From: Antitrichia curtipendula
Lineage: Eukaryota > Streptophyta > Bryopsida > Hypnales > Leucodontaceae
Assembly: GCA_951230915.1 (NCBI GenBank)
Contig: OX579640.1
Span: 22,340,981 to 22,404,980 of the forward strand
Reading direction: 5' to 3'
DNA length: 64,000 bases
Part shown: piece by piece, positions 45,922 to 58,720 of the stretch
How positions within the stretch are numbered: position 1 is the stretch's first letter
Layout of the letters: the number at the start of each line of letters is the position of its first letter
Position numbers and translations under genes: made by a program
The notes under the pieces: generated by a model
What the model was told of the DNA's origin: nothing
The model's database searches: none
The model's input: only the letters and a program-made list of their open reading frames with translations

Positions 45922-46362
45922 GATGCATTATGCCTCCACCTAGGGGGAGGCAAACACAACATGTTAACAATGTTATGGGATTGGAATGTGTCCAAGCAAA
46001 AAAAAGTTGTGATAGGAACAACCCCATGGTTGAATGGCTAGACAGAGACGCCAAATAAGCATTTGGCATGTGGAATCGGAGACCAGGGCCACATTGCTTC
46101 TCATGTGCTCCATAGTAGACACGCTAAGGAGTGTAAAGTAGAGAATGCAATGTTAGGTAGTTTTATAGCTTTGAAAATCAAACTACATAAATTTAACTTT
46201 CAATTAAATAAGATAATTGGATCCAATAACCACCTCAAAGTCCTTCAAAAACATCCCCAACTTACTTGAGTTTTCAATTGAAGAGAAGAACTCTTTAGAT
46301 GTATATAGGATGGTAGGATGTAGAACAAACCATGTGGAATAATCAATAAATTAGAATTAGTA
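45922..46362. other. Intergenic DNA, no gene recognised
   Basis: This AT-rich stretch holds one short open frame at 46063-46269 that has no recognised homology. Confidence 0.35.
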
Positions 46363-46806
46363 GGAGCTCAACTGCTCATAATTAAGTCAAAAGTGGGAAT
46401 TGTGTTTGAAGTATAATTTCAAGCTTCATTTAGGCTTAGTAGAATTAACTTTTTTCAAAAAACGTTGAACCTAGTTAATGTGGAAAATCAATTTAACTTT
46501 CATCTTCAAAAATCCGTTTGAGATTTCAATCCTCCAATAAAAAAGTTATGGACAAAATTGAGAGAAGATGTTTGAAAATGTCAAAAAAAGTTCCCTTCCA
46601 ACCCCTCTATGAATTTTGTCTATAACTTTTTCTTGGAGGATTGGAATCTCAAACAGATTTTTGGAAATGAAAGTTAGATTGATTTTCCACATTAACTTAA
46701 TTCAACATTTTTAGAAGAAAAAAATATTCTACTATGCTAAAATAAGGTCTGAAATTATACTTCAAATACGATTCCAAAGTTTTGACAATGAGTGGTCAAG
46801 CTCTCA
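46363..46806. repeat. Long near-palindrome (stem about 195 bp, loop about 50 bp)
   Basis: The left arm 46363-46560 and right arm 46611-46806 are inverted copies along nearly their whole length. Examples are TTTGAAGTATAATTTC / GAAATTATACTTCAAA, AATGTGGAAAATCAAT / ATTGATTTTCCACATT, and GAGATTTCAATCCTCCAA / TTGGAGGATTGGAATCTC. Transcription would give a long hairpin RNA. It could be a foldback transposon, an inverted gene duplication or a small-RNA locus. Confidence 0.85.
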
Positions 46807-47285
46807 TCTTCAATTATCCCAAACCCTTTGAAGATTTATCATGGACAATGGATTTCATTATAAAAACAACCTCTTCAACCTAGCTTGTCACCAAATTCTA
46901 GTGAACCTATTCCCTCATTCTGCCAACAAAATATTTCATGATGGTAATTGGAACAATGACGTTGGTATTTGATTCACTTGTACAATGATAATTGCACATG
47001 TTTCTTTTTGCTACTAGGAATACAGTAGTTTGTTGCGCCTAGCTTGTTGAGCTTAGATTGGAGCTCACTTGAGGGCCAGTTGGTGGTCGGTACATAAAAA
47101 ACAGCGCCCAAATCATTTAGAATAGCATGCCCAAGTTGCACCATTTGCCCGTCCCTTCTGTAAATTTTGGGGTGGCCACCCTAAACATTTCACTTGACAA
47201 GTCTAATGTGGGGCAGAAATTGAGCCCTAGTCCTTGTATTGGTTGTGTCTACTCTCCTTGGCATCTTGCCATGGAATTGTTCTAA

Positions 47286-47669
47286 GGGATGCAACCCATT
47301 TCCGACCACTTAAGCAAACACACATATCTATAGGGCGGGACTCTTTAGTGGAGGAATTTTTCCATGTGTAGAAATAGAATTCAAAAGGTTTTCATAATTT
47401 TTCAAATTTTTATTTCTCAAAACATAATTACTACAATTTTTTTAGCTAAAGACTCTATTAAACATGTACAGTTCATATAAACTTTTTTATTTTCAACCAA
47501 GGGCTGGTTGCAAAATCCAATAAAATCTTATTGCAATATCAAGAGTTTTGTAGCCAATCATAATGTGCCACAACTGTGCCATAATCTATCACTGCTCATT
47601 ACTTCTTGTTTGGAAAGAAAAAAGTCTACATTGGCTAAATGAGGGGGTGATTAGGAATGGATTGCTTCC
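47286..47669. mobile_element. PIF/Harbinger-like MITE, family B, copy 3 (inverted)
   Basis: The left end GGGATGCAACCCATTTCCGA matches the inverted right end of copy 2; its own right end, inverted, is GGAAGCAATCCATTCC. The interior is inverted relative to 44292-44657 (for example AGCCAATCATAATGTGCC, CAAGAGTTTTGTAGCC, AAAAGTCTACAT). Confidence 0.7.
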
Positions 47670-50169
47670 TTTAAAAAATTTATAAGTAGAACTTCTCTTC
47701 GTACATGATGTTGGGACTATGCACCAAAAGAGGTTTAAAGCATTGTCAACCATCCACTAAAAAGATGGCCAACCCAATCAAGAGCATGGCCAACCAATAA
47801 ATAATCCCCTTTTGTGGACCTAGCTAAGTACATAAGGAGCCCGAGGACATCAAAAATTGCACTTCAAACCATACGGGAGCATCCCTGCCATGCTTATTGA
47901 CTTCTTGCCTTTTGTGTCATCACATACCTTTTGTTGTACTAAAATAACTAAAATACTACAAATGACATCTTGATTTCTTTTTATAAATGAAACAAATAAA
48001 TTGAAATTTGTCTTTACTTATTTTGATAGTTTGTCAGCATAAGAATGGCTAGGGTGTCTATTGGACTAGAAGGAGCCCTGAAGTTGTAGGGCTTGGACCA
48101 CCTCATTCCCTAGTTGTGTTTGGGGGAATGAGTGGCAATGTTCTTTTACATGTAGAGAGGTGTAATGAATGGCCACCTAATTGATGTCAACTTTCAACAT
48201 TAGAGAATGTCCTTCAAATTGGGCTCATCTATAGACCCCATTGTAAACTAATTGAAGATGTACTAAGAGAGGTGTGAGCGTTTCTAACTCCACCCTTGAG
48301 TCAGAAAGTTTATACACAAGTTCTAGCGGTTGTTTTGATGGAGATTTACTCCGGGTTGGGTGATTCCTAATTAAGTGTTTGCCTTCTAAGCAATGGACAC
48401 TTTTTGTGACTGATAATAATGTAAAATTCTACTAATTCTAAGAAACACTAATTGTTAAATGGTTTAAAATGTTATGGTCAGGTAAAATGGAAAAAAAAAA
48501 TCTAATCTAACTAAAATTGTATCTAAGTAACTTAATAGAATATAACTTTCCCTTCCCAGAATGATAAAGAAAGTTAGATTCTGATATTCTTAGCAAAAGT
48601 TACCACGGGTCGAGTTCGGCCCTTTACTTGTGCTAACCTTCATCCACTAATCTAAAATAGCAAATCAATCCAAAATAATTCTAAATTCTAAGGTTAAGTT
48701 ATTAATTCTTTTAAGTTATGGATTTTAAAGATTAATTGAAATTTTGACCTATTTAGATGTGTTGCGTCCAAAATTGGTCTCAAACTTCATCCAAACTTTT
48801 ACCCTTCAAAACTAAAGTATTTTTAAAAGTAAAAAATGGATTTTGGAATCTTTATAGATTTCTTGTTTGATTCCTATCTAAAAAGATTCTTTTGGATGAA
48901 AATCTTAAATTCCCATCCAACTTTAAGGTTAAGTTTAATTACTAGTAACTTTTTGTTGTTGGGTTAAATTTTAAGTATGATTTGTTTTTAGAAACTTCTA
49001 AATTCTATCTACGAGATTCTAAATTCTAACTTAGATTCTAAAATCCTAATCTAAAAACTAACTTCTAAAAGCACGATTTTAACTTTAGTTTGAAAACAAA
49101 ACCAATTCAAAAAGCAAAATAACTGAAAAGCACGACTGACATACCTCTGTGTCCATAGTAGCCATGGTCCCATCGTCGCATATCACTAGCATGATGGATT
49201 TGTAATATCCATCGTCCTCCATCACGTGCGCTTTGTCCTTCCTTTACGCAAATTTGGGTATTAGAATGTTTTGAAAGTCTTCCTTTCTACATTCTTCCTG
49301 ACTAATTCCTACAAGATGTTTGTTAGTTTAAAGTATTTAATGTAATTCCTTAAGTTTTAGGAATTTAAATTAAACATTTGAGTGTTTATAGTTGGTTTCT
49401 AATTAATTCTTTTGAATACAATGAACTTCCAGGCCCTATTTCCAAATACCTTGGAGATTTATTCAATTTAAGAATTATTTCTAAAGGTTGGTATTATCCA
49501 ATTCTATAAATAATCCAATGAATAGTCAAGTTTGTTTGTTGTTCATTAGTTTATTAGTTTTGTTGGATTAATTTAACCTTTTTGTAGACTTTTATTTTTT
49601 CCTATTTGGCTCATTAGGCCTAATAAAACAAAACTTAAACCAACATTCAACCAACTAATTTGCACCAGAATCCTAATTAATGACTAAAACCAAATTCTTC
49701 AATAGTAAAAAGAACACACCAAAGCATTATTCCGAATGAATAGTAAATGAATAGGAGAAAAAGAAAAACAAAACAAAACCAAGGCCCACATGAATAGTTA
49801 GATGAATAGGAAAAACAAACAAAACCAAGAACAATTCCAAATGAATAGTTAGATACTTGTGAAATATTAGTTTTTAATTCTAATTCCTCCCCAACGCCAC
49901 TACTTCATCTCCTTCTTATTTAAATGTTTTGGATTCAATTCTTGGTTATCATTTGAAGTGTGGCTATGGAGTGTTGAGAGTTGTGGATTTGTGTATGTGT
50001 AGTGAGCTTTTGAGGTTTTAGAGTGACTAACCAACATTTTAGGAACAAAAGCCAAAAATTTGGTTGCATGGCGAGCAACGGCCTAACCTTGTTTTGTTTT
50101 ACACCTTCAATTGATGATTTGATGTTCCTCGAACTCCAACCTTTCCGAAGGACTGAACTCCCTTGACTG

Positions 50170-50390
50170 AACTAAACTCTCCCGATACTCCAACGACCCC
50201 CCCGTTCCTTAGCACCCTGCCCAACACTCCTAGTGACCCCCGCTCCTCAGCGACCTCTTTTTCTTCCCAGCGACCCCCGCTCCTTAGCGGCCCTGCCCGG
50301 CTCCTTCAACGACATGCCCGACACCCCCGACTCCTTTGACTGAACTCTCTACTCCCAATGACTCTCCCCAAACTTCTTTGGACTCCCTAG
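50170..50390. repeat. C-rich degenerate repeat patch
   Basis: Repeats of GCGACCCCCGCTCCTYAGCG and related GACTGAACTC segments form a strongly C-rich island in AT-rich DNA. The patch has strand asymmetry (C on plus) and no sustained open frame. Confidence 0.6.
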
Positions 50391-50395
50391 ATTAA

Positions 50396-50510
50396 TAACT
50401 AGGCAAAACAAATCTAAACTAAATGTTGGGTTTTTTGGGATAATTAGGCAAAGCAAATCTAAACTAAATGTTGGTTTTTTGGGGATAACTAGGCAAAGCA
50501 AATCTAAACT
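50396..50510. repeat. Tandem repeat, about 2.5 units of 46-48 bp
   Basis: The block TAACTAGGCAAARCAAATCT followed by AAACTAAATGTTGG and a T-run/GGGATA segment recurs three times, the last time truncated. Confidence 0.8.
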
Positions 50511-53500
50511 AAAACAAAACTATCTAATCTATAAAAAATCCATAACTTTGGCAAACTAGAACAACAAGGTAGATGATGCAATAAATGAAATGGAAATAGT
50601 TGATCTTGGTGTTAGTATTGGGCTTAAATAGCAATTGACCAGCCAAAGCTTTGGCAACTGCTAATTTTTGTCCCAAGTCTCAAAGGTAACTTTGTTTTAA
50701 AAGGTCAAAGCTTCGCCGTGCAGAAGCAACCCTTGGCTAAACTTACGTATTGCGGTCTCAATTTATCCGAAAGTATCTTAATCCTTGAATGAGGTACACA
50801 TGAAAGTATTTAAACCAAAAATCAAGGATTTAAAGTGTGGTTCCAAGTATCCAAGAGTTTAAGTCCTAAATGAGGTACACATGAAAGTGTTTAAACCAAA
50901 GATTAAGAGTTAATCATGCCAACTTTTGTTATACAACAAAGTGTTCGTTGGGGGTTAGATTAGAATCTTTTGGTGAAGTCAAGCTTCACCCCCTTAAGGT
51001 TCTAACTCAAATTTTGCTACAATCACAAATTATTAGTATTTTATCAAAAGTATTGAGTGTTGGGGGACTAAACCTCCCAATGGTACAATTTTAGTGTGGT
51101 TTGTTGGTTGTAAAGGGAATCCTTCGTCCTCTAACCAAATCCTCCACTAAAAAAAAGCAAAGTGAGCAAAAGTTGGCCGTATCTTGGCCTCAATAGATAA
51201 TCCTGACAAAGTCGGTCAAGCAAATTGAAGTGTGGGTCTTCCACACTCCAGTAGAGTAATGATAAGCAAAAAATAGTTTTGGGGGTCTCAGCAAACTTCG
51301 GAGGGAGGCCTTATATACTTGTTAGAAGGCCCCACCACCTCAATTTATCAATAGATATTATGTTTTTTACTCAAAACTAACTTAAAGCTAAACCTAATCT
51401 ACCCTAAGATATTTGCTAAATAATCTTTGTTTAGTCTTAAGAGTTTTCTAGAACAAGCCTTAATTAGCAAGGAAATCTTGTCCCAATAAAATCTAAGATT
51501 TTTCCAAAGATATTTAGGAAATTAATGTAATCAACTTTGAGTTAACTTGTGAATAACCTTAGGATATTTCCAAATATTCTTAGTTTAATCCAAATTGATT
51601 TTTAAAAGGAAAGATTTGAAATCTTAATTAAATCCAATCTTCGATTTCCACCAAAATATTTTGCAAATTAATCCTCAATTACCACTAATTACTCTTAAAA
51701 AGTCAAACCTACGGCTGAACTCTTCTTATCTTCTTGAGAACAACTTGAAATTGAAAACCAATTGCGACATCGCGTTTAGAAGACCCCAATTAGTTTAGAG
51801 GACCTCTTACCCCCTTCCTTCAAGCTGTAAATACTTGTAAAACCCACTAATGATAATTCCAAAGAAAAGTCAAAATCCCAACTATTGGACGTTGCAATTT
51901 TCAAAGAAACTAACCAGCTAGGGTTGCTTGGAAGATTCATGAGAGCAAGAAAAGACTCCTTATTTGCGACATTCCGACACCGTAAGCTCTTGATTTGCCG
52001 GTCAACCCGCCGTCATGTTGTAAATTCTTGTTAAATTTGATGTCGTCGCCGATTCTGGTACTTCTGACTAATAGAAAGTTTTCAAACTTGACACGTCGGG
52101 TTCTTGGCACACAAAACTCTAATTTAATTTTTAGTGAGATTTTACCGCACTCTGGGTAATTTCTATGAAATTACCATCAGTTTCAAAGGCGGTTGACTTC
52201 TCATGGAGTTGTTGTAGAGTTTTGTAAAATCCCAAAACTTTTGGGAAAACCTCTAAGATGTTTCCTAAAGTTAAGGGTAAAACCAAATCTCCAATTGCAT
52301 TATGCATAAGGAGGCTAAAATTAGTAACTCCTTGTTAATTTTCACCTGAGGGGGAAATCATTTGGCATTGGGTTTGTCGTGGATGATTAGCTCCGATGTT
52401 GACCTCTTGACATGCTTTTCCCTAAAAGCACCTTTCTATAAGCTTCAATCACCTTGTCCTTTGTCTACTTTGCATTCGGATTCATATCGTAAATACCTAC
52501 GAAACTTTCATAAACTGACCCAAATTCTCTGTGAATTAAATCTAAGACTTCTAAATATGTGAACTGAATTTTTTAACTTTAGTCAAGCTATCACATGCAT
52601 TCTGCAGGCATAGTTTTACATGGACAAAACACTAAAACTGGCTAATTCTCATATCTTCACTTCTCTCGGAACTACTAATCTAAATTCTCATACTCTTAAC
52701 TAGGTCCTAAAATATGGATAAATAGAATATTTGTATTTTCTCCAATTTTAAGAGAATTCTCACTAATCTGGTAGGGATTGTTTATCAAATTCTTCTCAAC
52801 TAACTAGTTCATGTTATTTTGCATGAATTGACAGTAAAGCTTAACAATAAATCGCGAAAAATAATCCCAGAGTTCCAAGTGCTAACTTGAGGGCTTACAA
52901 GAGGTTCTACATGTATTGATAAAGGAATGCTAGGTAATCACATACTACGGTTGCCCCCCTGCAGAATATACAATCCAGTTAAAACTAGTACAAAATGTAT
53001 CAAAATTGGTACAAAATGCATGCAAATTAGTATTAAATGGAGCCAAAATGCCAATTATATCCTATTTCAATGTTGGTCCATATGAATCAAAAAAAAATTT
53101 CAAAGATTTTCAAATTTAAAATAAATAAAAAATAATTTAAAGTCAAATTTGGCTCTCATACTAAAATCACAAATTTGCTAGGATCTTATCTTATATAGGT
53201 CCTAAAACACTAATTAAGTGCCTAGTCTAAGTATCTAAACATTAAAGCACTGGATTCAACTCTTTGAATTGTAAGAATGAAATTCCAAACTAGGCAAAAA
53301 AGTGCAACAATGCTAAACATGAATCTATGACAATAGAAACATTTAATGTTTGTACTCCATACATTCAATTCAATTCAATTTTTGATATGTAATTATCAAT
53401 GTATGCAAAATATAAGACTTCGATCCATTTTTTATTTATTTTTTAAGTCACAAAAACTATAGGAAAATTGACTACAAATTTTCATATTATACTGAAATTT

Positions 53501-55648
53501 TGTCTTGATTATGATTGTGGACAACCGTAGTGTGATTTTGCCCTGCTTTCCTTGTATGAGAAGGGTCACTGTGGTTGTCTAGCATTAGGAAAAAATTTAG
53601 GCCTTGAAAAGGCCGTTAAGAAAAGGCTCCCCAAGTTGTGAACAAGCATAGTGTTGGCCAAATTCTTTAATAATAATAATATTAAAAAATAATTAAAATA
53701 AAATAAAAAAATAAATCACAATCTAAGTAGTGCCACATTAGATTGTTAGAGTTTTATTATTTTTAATTTAATTTTAAAATTACATTTAAGATCATTTTTA
53801 ATATTCTTTTGTAATATTTGTTAAGACTGCCTTGCGCCATCCAACGGTGCTAGTCATTTTGTTTGTTTTTTCATTTTCTATGAAGTGGTGAAGTGGCGAT
53901 ATTAAATGTTACGGTGGTGCTCCAAGTTTCAACATTCATCCACGTATTGGATAGAAAATGTGATACTATGTATTTATAATTCTATTTTCATTCACAATAT
54001 GGCGATTTCATCCAAGCTTTTTCTTGAACTTGAAGTTTTTTGGCGATTTCATCCAAAATTTTACTAAAAATTTCCTATAGGTTTGGTGCTAGGTCAAAAA
54101 ATTTGGTGCAATTTTGCACCAAATCGCCAAAAAAACCCCACTAGTGCTAGTATGTGAGCCCAAGAATGTGAGCTTGTGAGCATTGAGGCTATAATATAGG
54201 TATCTATAATATAAATATCACACACTATAGAAGGTGTATGTATCATAAACAACTATAATATGGATATTTGTAACATATATATCCTATAATCATAGATGGT
54301 TTCTATAGTATATACACCTATAACATAGGTGTGTAGTATTCTAGGCTCATGGACTCACACTCCTATGCTTACATAATACAACCCTCTTGGGCCATCCAAG
54401 CTCATTGTTTGTTGGAAAATTTTAATTTAATTTAATTTAATTTTTTTCCGACTAGTGTTCCTTGTTGCCGAGGAACTAACGACCCTATTCAGACTGGCTC
54501 AAATTTCTTGTAATGGACCAAATATCTAAAGTGGAACAACCTTATTACTACCCAAATTGCAATTTTGCCTTCATGTACCTTTGGTGCACATTTTTGTTTT
54601 GAAATGTAGTCCATGAGGAAGTAAGGATGGAATCAAAAGAGATCATTTTTTCGTTTTTAATGAGTTGCCCAAATTTTCTATGTTGCCAAAAAACGTTGTT
54701 CGGTCCTTTAGGAGTTAAAGTAGACATTTATTTTTAATTGAGTTCAAAGGTAGTAGGTGTTGTTTAAATGGTGTTTATCTAAGAAGCCTAACCAATGGAA
54801 TTTGCAAAACAAAGTCTCCCATTCAGAGCAGTTATAACTTCAATTGAACTCTTCCATTACTGTCTGATTTATTGCCATAAGTAAATGAAAATATCTATAA
54901 AAATGACATCTCTTAGCAATTAGTGTTCAATTGAAAAATTAAGTTTATTGATTTCAGGATTCAACAAATCTTTAAGAATCGTCCATTTCCACTAAGGGTG
55001 GAAGGGTGGAAATCTTAGAACAAATTTTAAACAAAGCTCATTTCATTTCCAAAAAAACTAATTTGTTTTATGAGGTAAAAATTTCTTTGCATTTTTTGCA
55101 AGGAAATCCCTCACACATATTTCTTTTCTACCTAAATAAGTAGAAATAGAATATGTATCAAGTATAGTATTATTAACTTAAACTTGACTACAAAATCTAT
55201 GAAAAATCTATGTAAAAATAAAAACAAAATAAATGAATAATAAATGAAATCATTAGCCTTTTCATTTATATAAATGTCTTAAGATTGAATATAACACTAT
55301 GATTGTAGATATTGTAATGCTCAAGCTAAAGTTAATTAGTTGTTAAAATCACTTATTGTGTCTATGGTGAGATCTAAAGTAGGCACCCCCAAATGGCACC
55401 TGACCTTAAAGTGTCATCTATAGGTTGTGTACATTTTCAAAATCAGTTATATACCTATTTGGATGGAGCATTTTTAGAAACAAACTTTGACCCTTAATAA
55501 CTTTTGCATACGGTGTCCAAATGCCACGTTCTTTGGTGCGTTGGAACCTCCTTTCACTTGCTAACAAGATTATATAAAAATTTGACCAGTCTAATAGTAG
55601 TAACTAGGATCAGTAGTAAAAAGTGGCGGATTTGGGTGTACCCACCTT

Positions 55649-57293
55649 ATGGCAGCTTTGATAGACTCCTTTTTGGTTGAGTTGGATGATTTTCAATTGA
55701 TGAAAATCATGGTAAAGAAGCACACAAAGCCACAAAGGGACTATGGATGCTCAAATTGCAATCCTTAACTGTAGCAATTTAGACTATGTCTTCAAATTAC
55801 AAAAAAATCAACATTTTCATGATACTATGAAGAAAGTGGAGGCTGCGATGCTAAGTGATCCAATTTTTATTTTTTTTAAAGGAAAGGATGATCTAGTGTA
55901 CGAACTTATAATTTATTGTCGCCATTGATAGTGAAATTATTATTATCCACAATTTCATTCATGACAAATACCATGCTAAGTTTCTAGAGTTGGAATCCGT
56001 ATTGTTGCATCTAGTTGATCACTCCCACCTTGTGAAGTAAATTGGGAATGAGATGGACTTCACTTTAATTGACTTAAAGAAGCTATTGCCTTCTCACACA
56101 ATTATGTTGGTACACGTCACAACTTCCACAACAAGAGGAAGTCTCTATTGGAAGAGAACCTTCAAAAGACTATTGATGCTTGTGACTGGATCTTTGCTTT
56201 TGCTAAAACAAAGAAGCATGTGTTAGATTTTTTAGAGAGCATGATGAAATATATTACACCAAATTTATCAACTGTTATTGGAAGTGTAGTTGTTGCAAAG
56301 CTTATTGGTATTGTAGGTGGTCTTGTTGCTCTTTTAAAGATGCCAACTTGCAATGTACAAATCTTGGGTGCAAAGAAAAATAAATTAGCTAGACTCTCAA
56401 CAACAATACGACTTATACATAAAAGTTTTGTGTTTCAATCAAAAATCGTGCAAAGTATTCCCCCATCACTCCGAATGAAGGCTTGTTGTGAAATTGCTAT
56501 AAGTGCACATTGTCTACTTGGGTAGATTATGGAAGAAATTATCTTTCTACCCAAATTAGAGGAATTTTTTGAAAATAAATTGAAAAAAAGATTAAAAAGT
56601 GGCATGAACGTCCACCTTCAAGGCAACATAAACCACTCCCAGGACTTGTGCCGTAATGCTTGATTACGTGGATTTGCCCACGTAATTGGGCATTACGGAT
56701 ATTTCATCCAACACTGAATATCATCCCATGTTTTAATCGTGATTTACGTTGGGCAATGGCCCTTTTTGTTGAGCATTGTGCCAAATAATCGGCTCTCCTC
56801 GTTGGGCTCTGCCTTCCTCGGCAATCGATTATTTGGCACAATGTCCTCCTCTTCAGGCATTGCCCTATACCTAAACCTCTTTTGATTCCAAATATTGATT
56901 ATAAAAAGAAAGAAGGTTGTTGCCATTTGAAAAAGATGAAGGAAAGATGTGCCTTGACTGCTAGACAAAAAAATTTAAAAATCAGGTGAAATTAGATACA
57001 CAAGAAGATAGGTCACTTGGAAATGATTTAGGAAGAAGTTATAGAATGCTTGGCCAGGTTGGTAGTAGAAAACTGTAGATTTATGTGGATAAGAGAAAGT
57101 TAATTGCAAAGGTTTTTTAAAAAGTTGAAAAATAGTATGGCAACATTGATGCCACTTCAGGTCTTTCTTCAAGTCTTACATTTACACCTTTCTAAAGTGT
57201 TGAGTTGATTAATCCTCAAGCACAAGCAAACATGTTAGAAAGTGGCATACAAAACATTTACTTTTTAGAAACCAATTTTTTTTAAAGATTTGA
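55649..57293 (+). pseudogene. Broken copy of splicing factor PRP31 (Nop domain)
   Basis: The start reads MAALIDSFLVELDD, as in plant PRP31. Conserved pieces follow in order but in shifting frames: NLDYVFKLQKNQHFHDTM, IHNFIHDKYHAKFLELES, IGNEMDFTLIDL, LQKTIDACDW, VLDFLESMMKYITPNLSTVI, GSVVVAKLIGIVGGLVALLK, MPTCNVQILGAKKNK, KKIKKWHERPPSRQHKPLP, HLKKMKERCALT, RSLGNDLGRSYRMLGQVGS, ATSGLSSSLTFTPF and the tail ending ESGIQNIYFLETN. Multiple stops and frameshifts rule out function. No introns are visible across the whole length, which suggests a retroposed copy, though I am not certain how many introns the parent has. Family knowledge: PRP31 is a U4/U6 snRNP protein needed for tri-snRNP assembly. 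A hairpin-rich insertion interrupts it at about 56650-56880. Confidence 0.88.
56650..56880. mobile_element. Compound hairpin element inserted in the PRP31 relic
   Basis: Hairpin 1 spans 56651-56698 (CCGTAATGCTTGATTACGTG against its inverted partner). Hairpin 2 has an inner perfect stem of 18 bp (CATTGTGCCAAATAATCG at 56774-56791 with its reverse at 56826-56843) and an outer stem GGGCAATG (56751) / CATTGCCC (56865). It separates PRP31 text KPLPG from KKEG...LKKMKER. Exact ends are uncertain. Confidence 0.65.
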
Positions 57294-58720
57294 AAGTCAA
57301 AACTTTGATTTTGATGCAAATAATATTCTTAAGGAGTTGTAAGAACTCACTTTGCTTTAGTATTGATGGAGACCAAAAGAATGATTCACAACATTTGACA
57401 TCCATTGTAGAGAGTATGCATGGTGCATAATAGGCATATTTTTTTTTTATTCATGATTATTTATTTATTCATAGATATTTGATGTAACACTGCTATCCAA
57501 TAGAATTTAAATTTTGACAATTGGAAATTCTACCATTAGCATGTATTATAGCAAAAAACATTTTAGTAGAATTTAAATTTCTATTTCATTACTAAATTGT
57601 TATAAATCTAATTATAAATTGGAGTCGAAACTAGACTTGATCTCCTTCATTTTATTTATTGAGCTCACATTCAAAAGAAATGAATTTGATGATCAACCAT
57701 TTGAGATGAACAACAAAAAAGTTTGATAGGTATCAAAATACATTACTATCTTCTGCCTATAGAAAATTTATTTAAAGACAAATATGAAAGATTTTTTGGT
57801 AAAACATTATTAACATTTATTATCGATTCATATTTCAACATATTTCTTAAAACAAACAAATTATAAAGCATACTTGTTTTTTTTCTAAAAATATTAAAAG
57901 ACAGAACTTCACCTTTAAGAAGGGCTACAAAAGCTTACATTTGAAGTTCGAGCACATTGAACTTGCAATCAATGTTGATATTCACTCACATTTTCTAGAA
58001 AAATGTACTTGAACAAATTAACCAAAGTATCCTATAGTTGAATTCATTAAAAAAAATATATAGGTGAAGATTTTAGCCTTGCTTTAGAGACAAATATTTT
58101 GAAGCTAATTTGGGCCTCTAAACATTTAAAAACATTAGAGGCTAAATCATGAATCCTTTGTTTGAATATTGGTGATTTCATTTGACTAGAAGACATAAAC
58201 TTTTCATTTTCATAGATTCTATATAGAGAATTATCCACATGGCTACATTTCGGACAAAAACAAAGCCCATGGGATGATTTGATATGTAATGATACTAACA
58301 CTTAATTTTATTTTTTTTAATGTTTTCTAGTTGTTGAAAGCCCAACATTCACCTTGAACCCCCAAATCAATCATTCATTCTTGGACATTCTTACACCACA
58401 TATGTACTTTCATCCATCTTAGTTTCTAGAATGAGTAAATTTCATCCAAAACTTGACCAATTTTATATTTCTTCGAGATATTTTTTCTTGCTTGGCGATG
58501 GCGACTTTGAATTAGCGGGCCGCAAGCTTTCCTCCATTCGGGGAAGGAACTCTAGAACGACCACGAGCTTTCTTCAAAATCTTTCAAATCTGGTCTTCCT
58601 TCAATTCGTAGCTTGTTTCCAATTAGTTTTGGCAGTTGTTGCATCGTCCTTGTTGAAATCCTCTTCTCCTGGACATGTTTGCCGGGAAATTGTTTTACTC
58701 TCTCAAGCAGTTGTAGTTTT
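57294..58720. other. Intergenic DNA between PRP31 relic and HPPK-DHPS promoter region
   Basis: AT-rich and non-coding as far as I can see. GC content rises from about 58480, marking the start of the HPPK-DHPS 5' region. Confidence 0.4.

Larger units (their letters stand above)
46807..55648. other. Long AT-rich gene-free region with local repeats
   Basis: Only short open frames are present, and no transposase, reverse transcriptase or cellular domain was recognised over about 8.8 kb. Landmarks are a family-B MITE (47286-47669), a C-rich patch (50170-50390), a short tandem array (50396-50510), paired ATGAGGTACACATGAAAGT segments near 50790 and 50870, and a solitary family-1 end (CGGTCCTTTAGGAGTTAA) at about 54701-54718. 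Confidence 0.45.

Noticed and set aside
54190..54340. ATAGGTATCTATAATAT-like repeats as a centromere or origin signal
   Set aside because: Short AT-rich low-complexity DNA; no periodic array.
46807..55648. Possible LTR retrotransposon
   Set aside because: No long terminal repeats, primer-binding site, integrase or reverse transcriptase segments were recognised.
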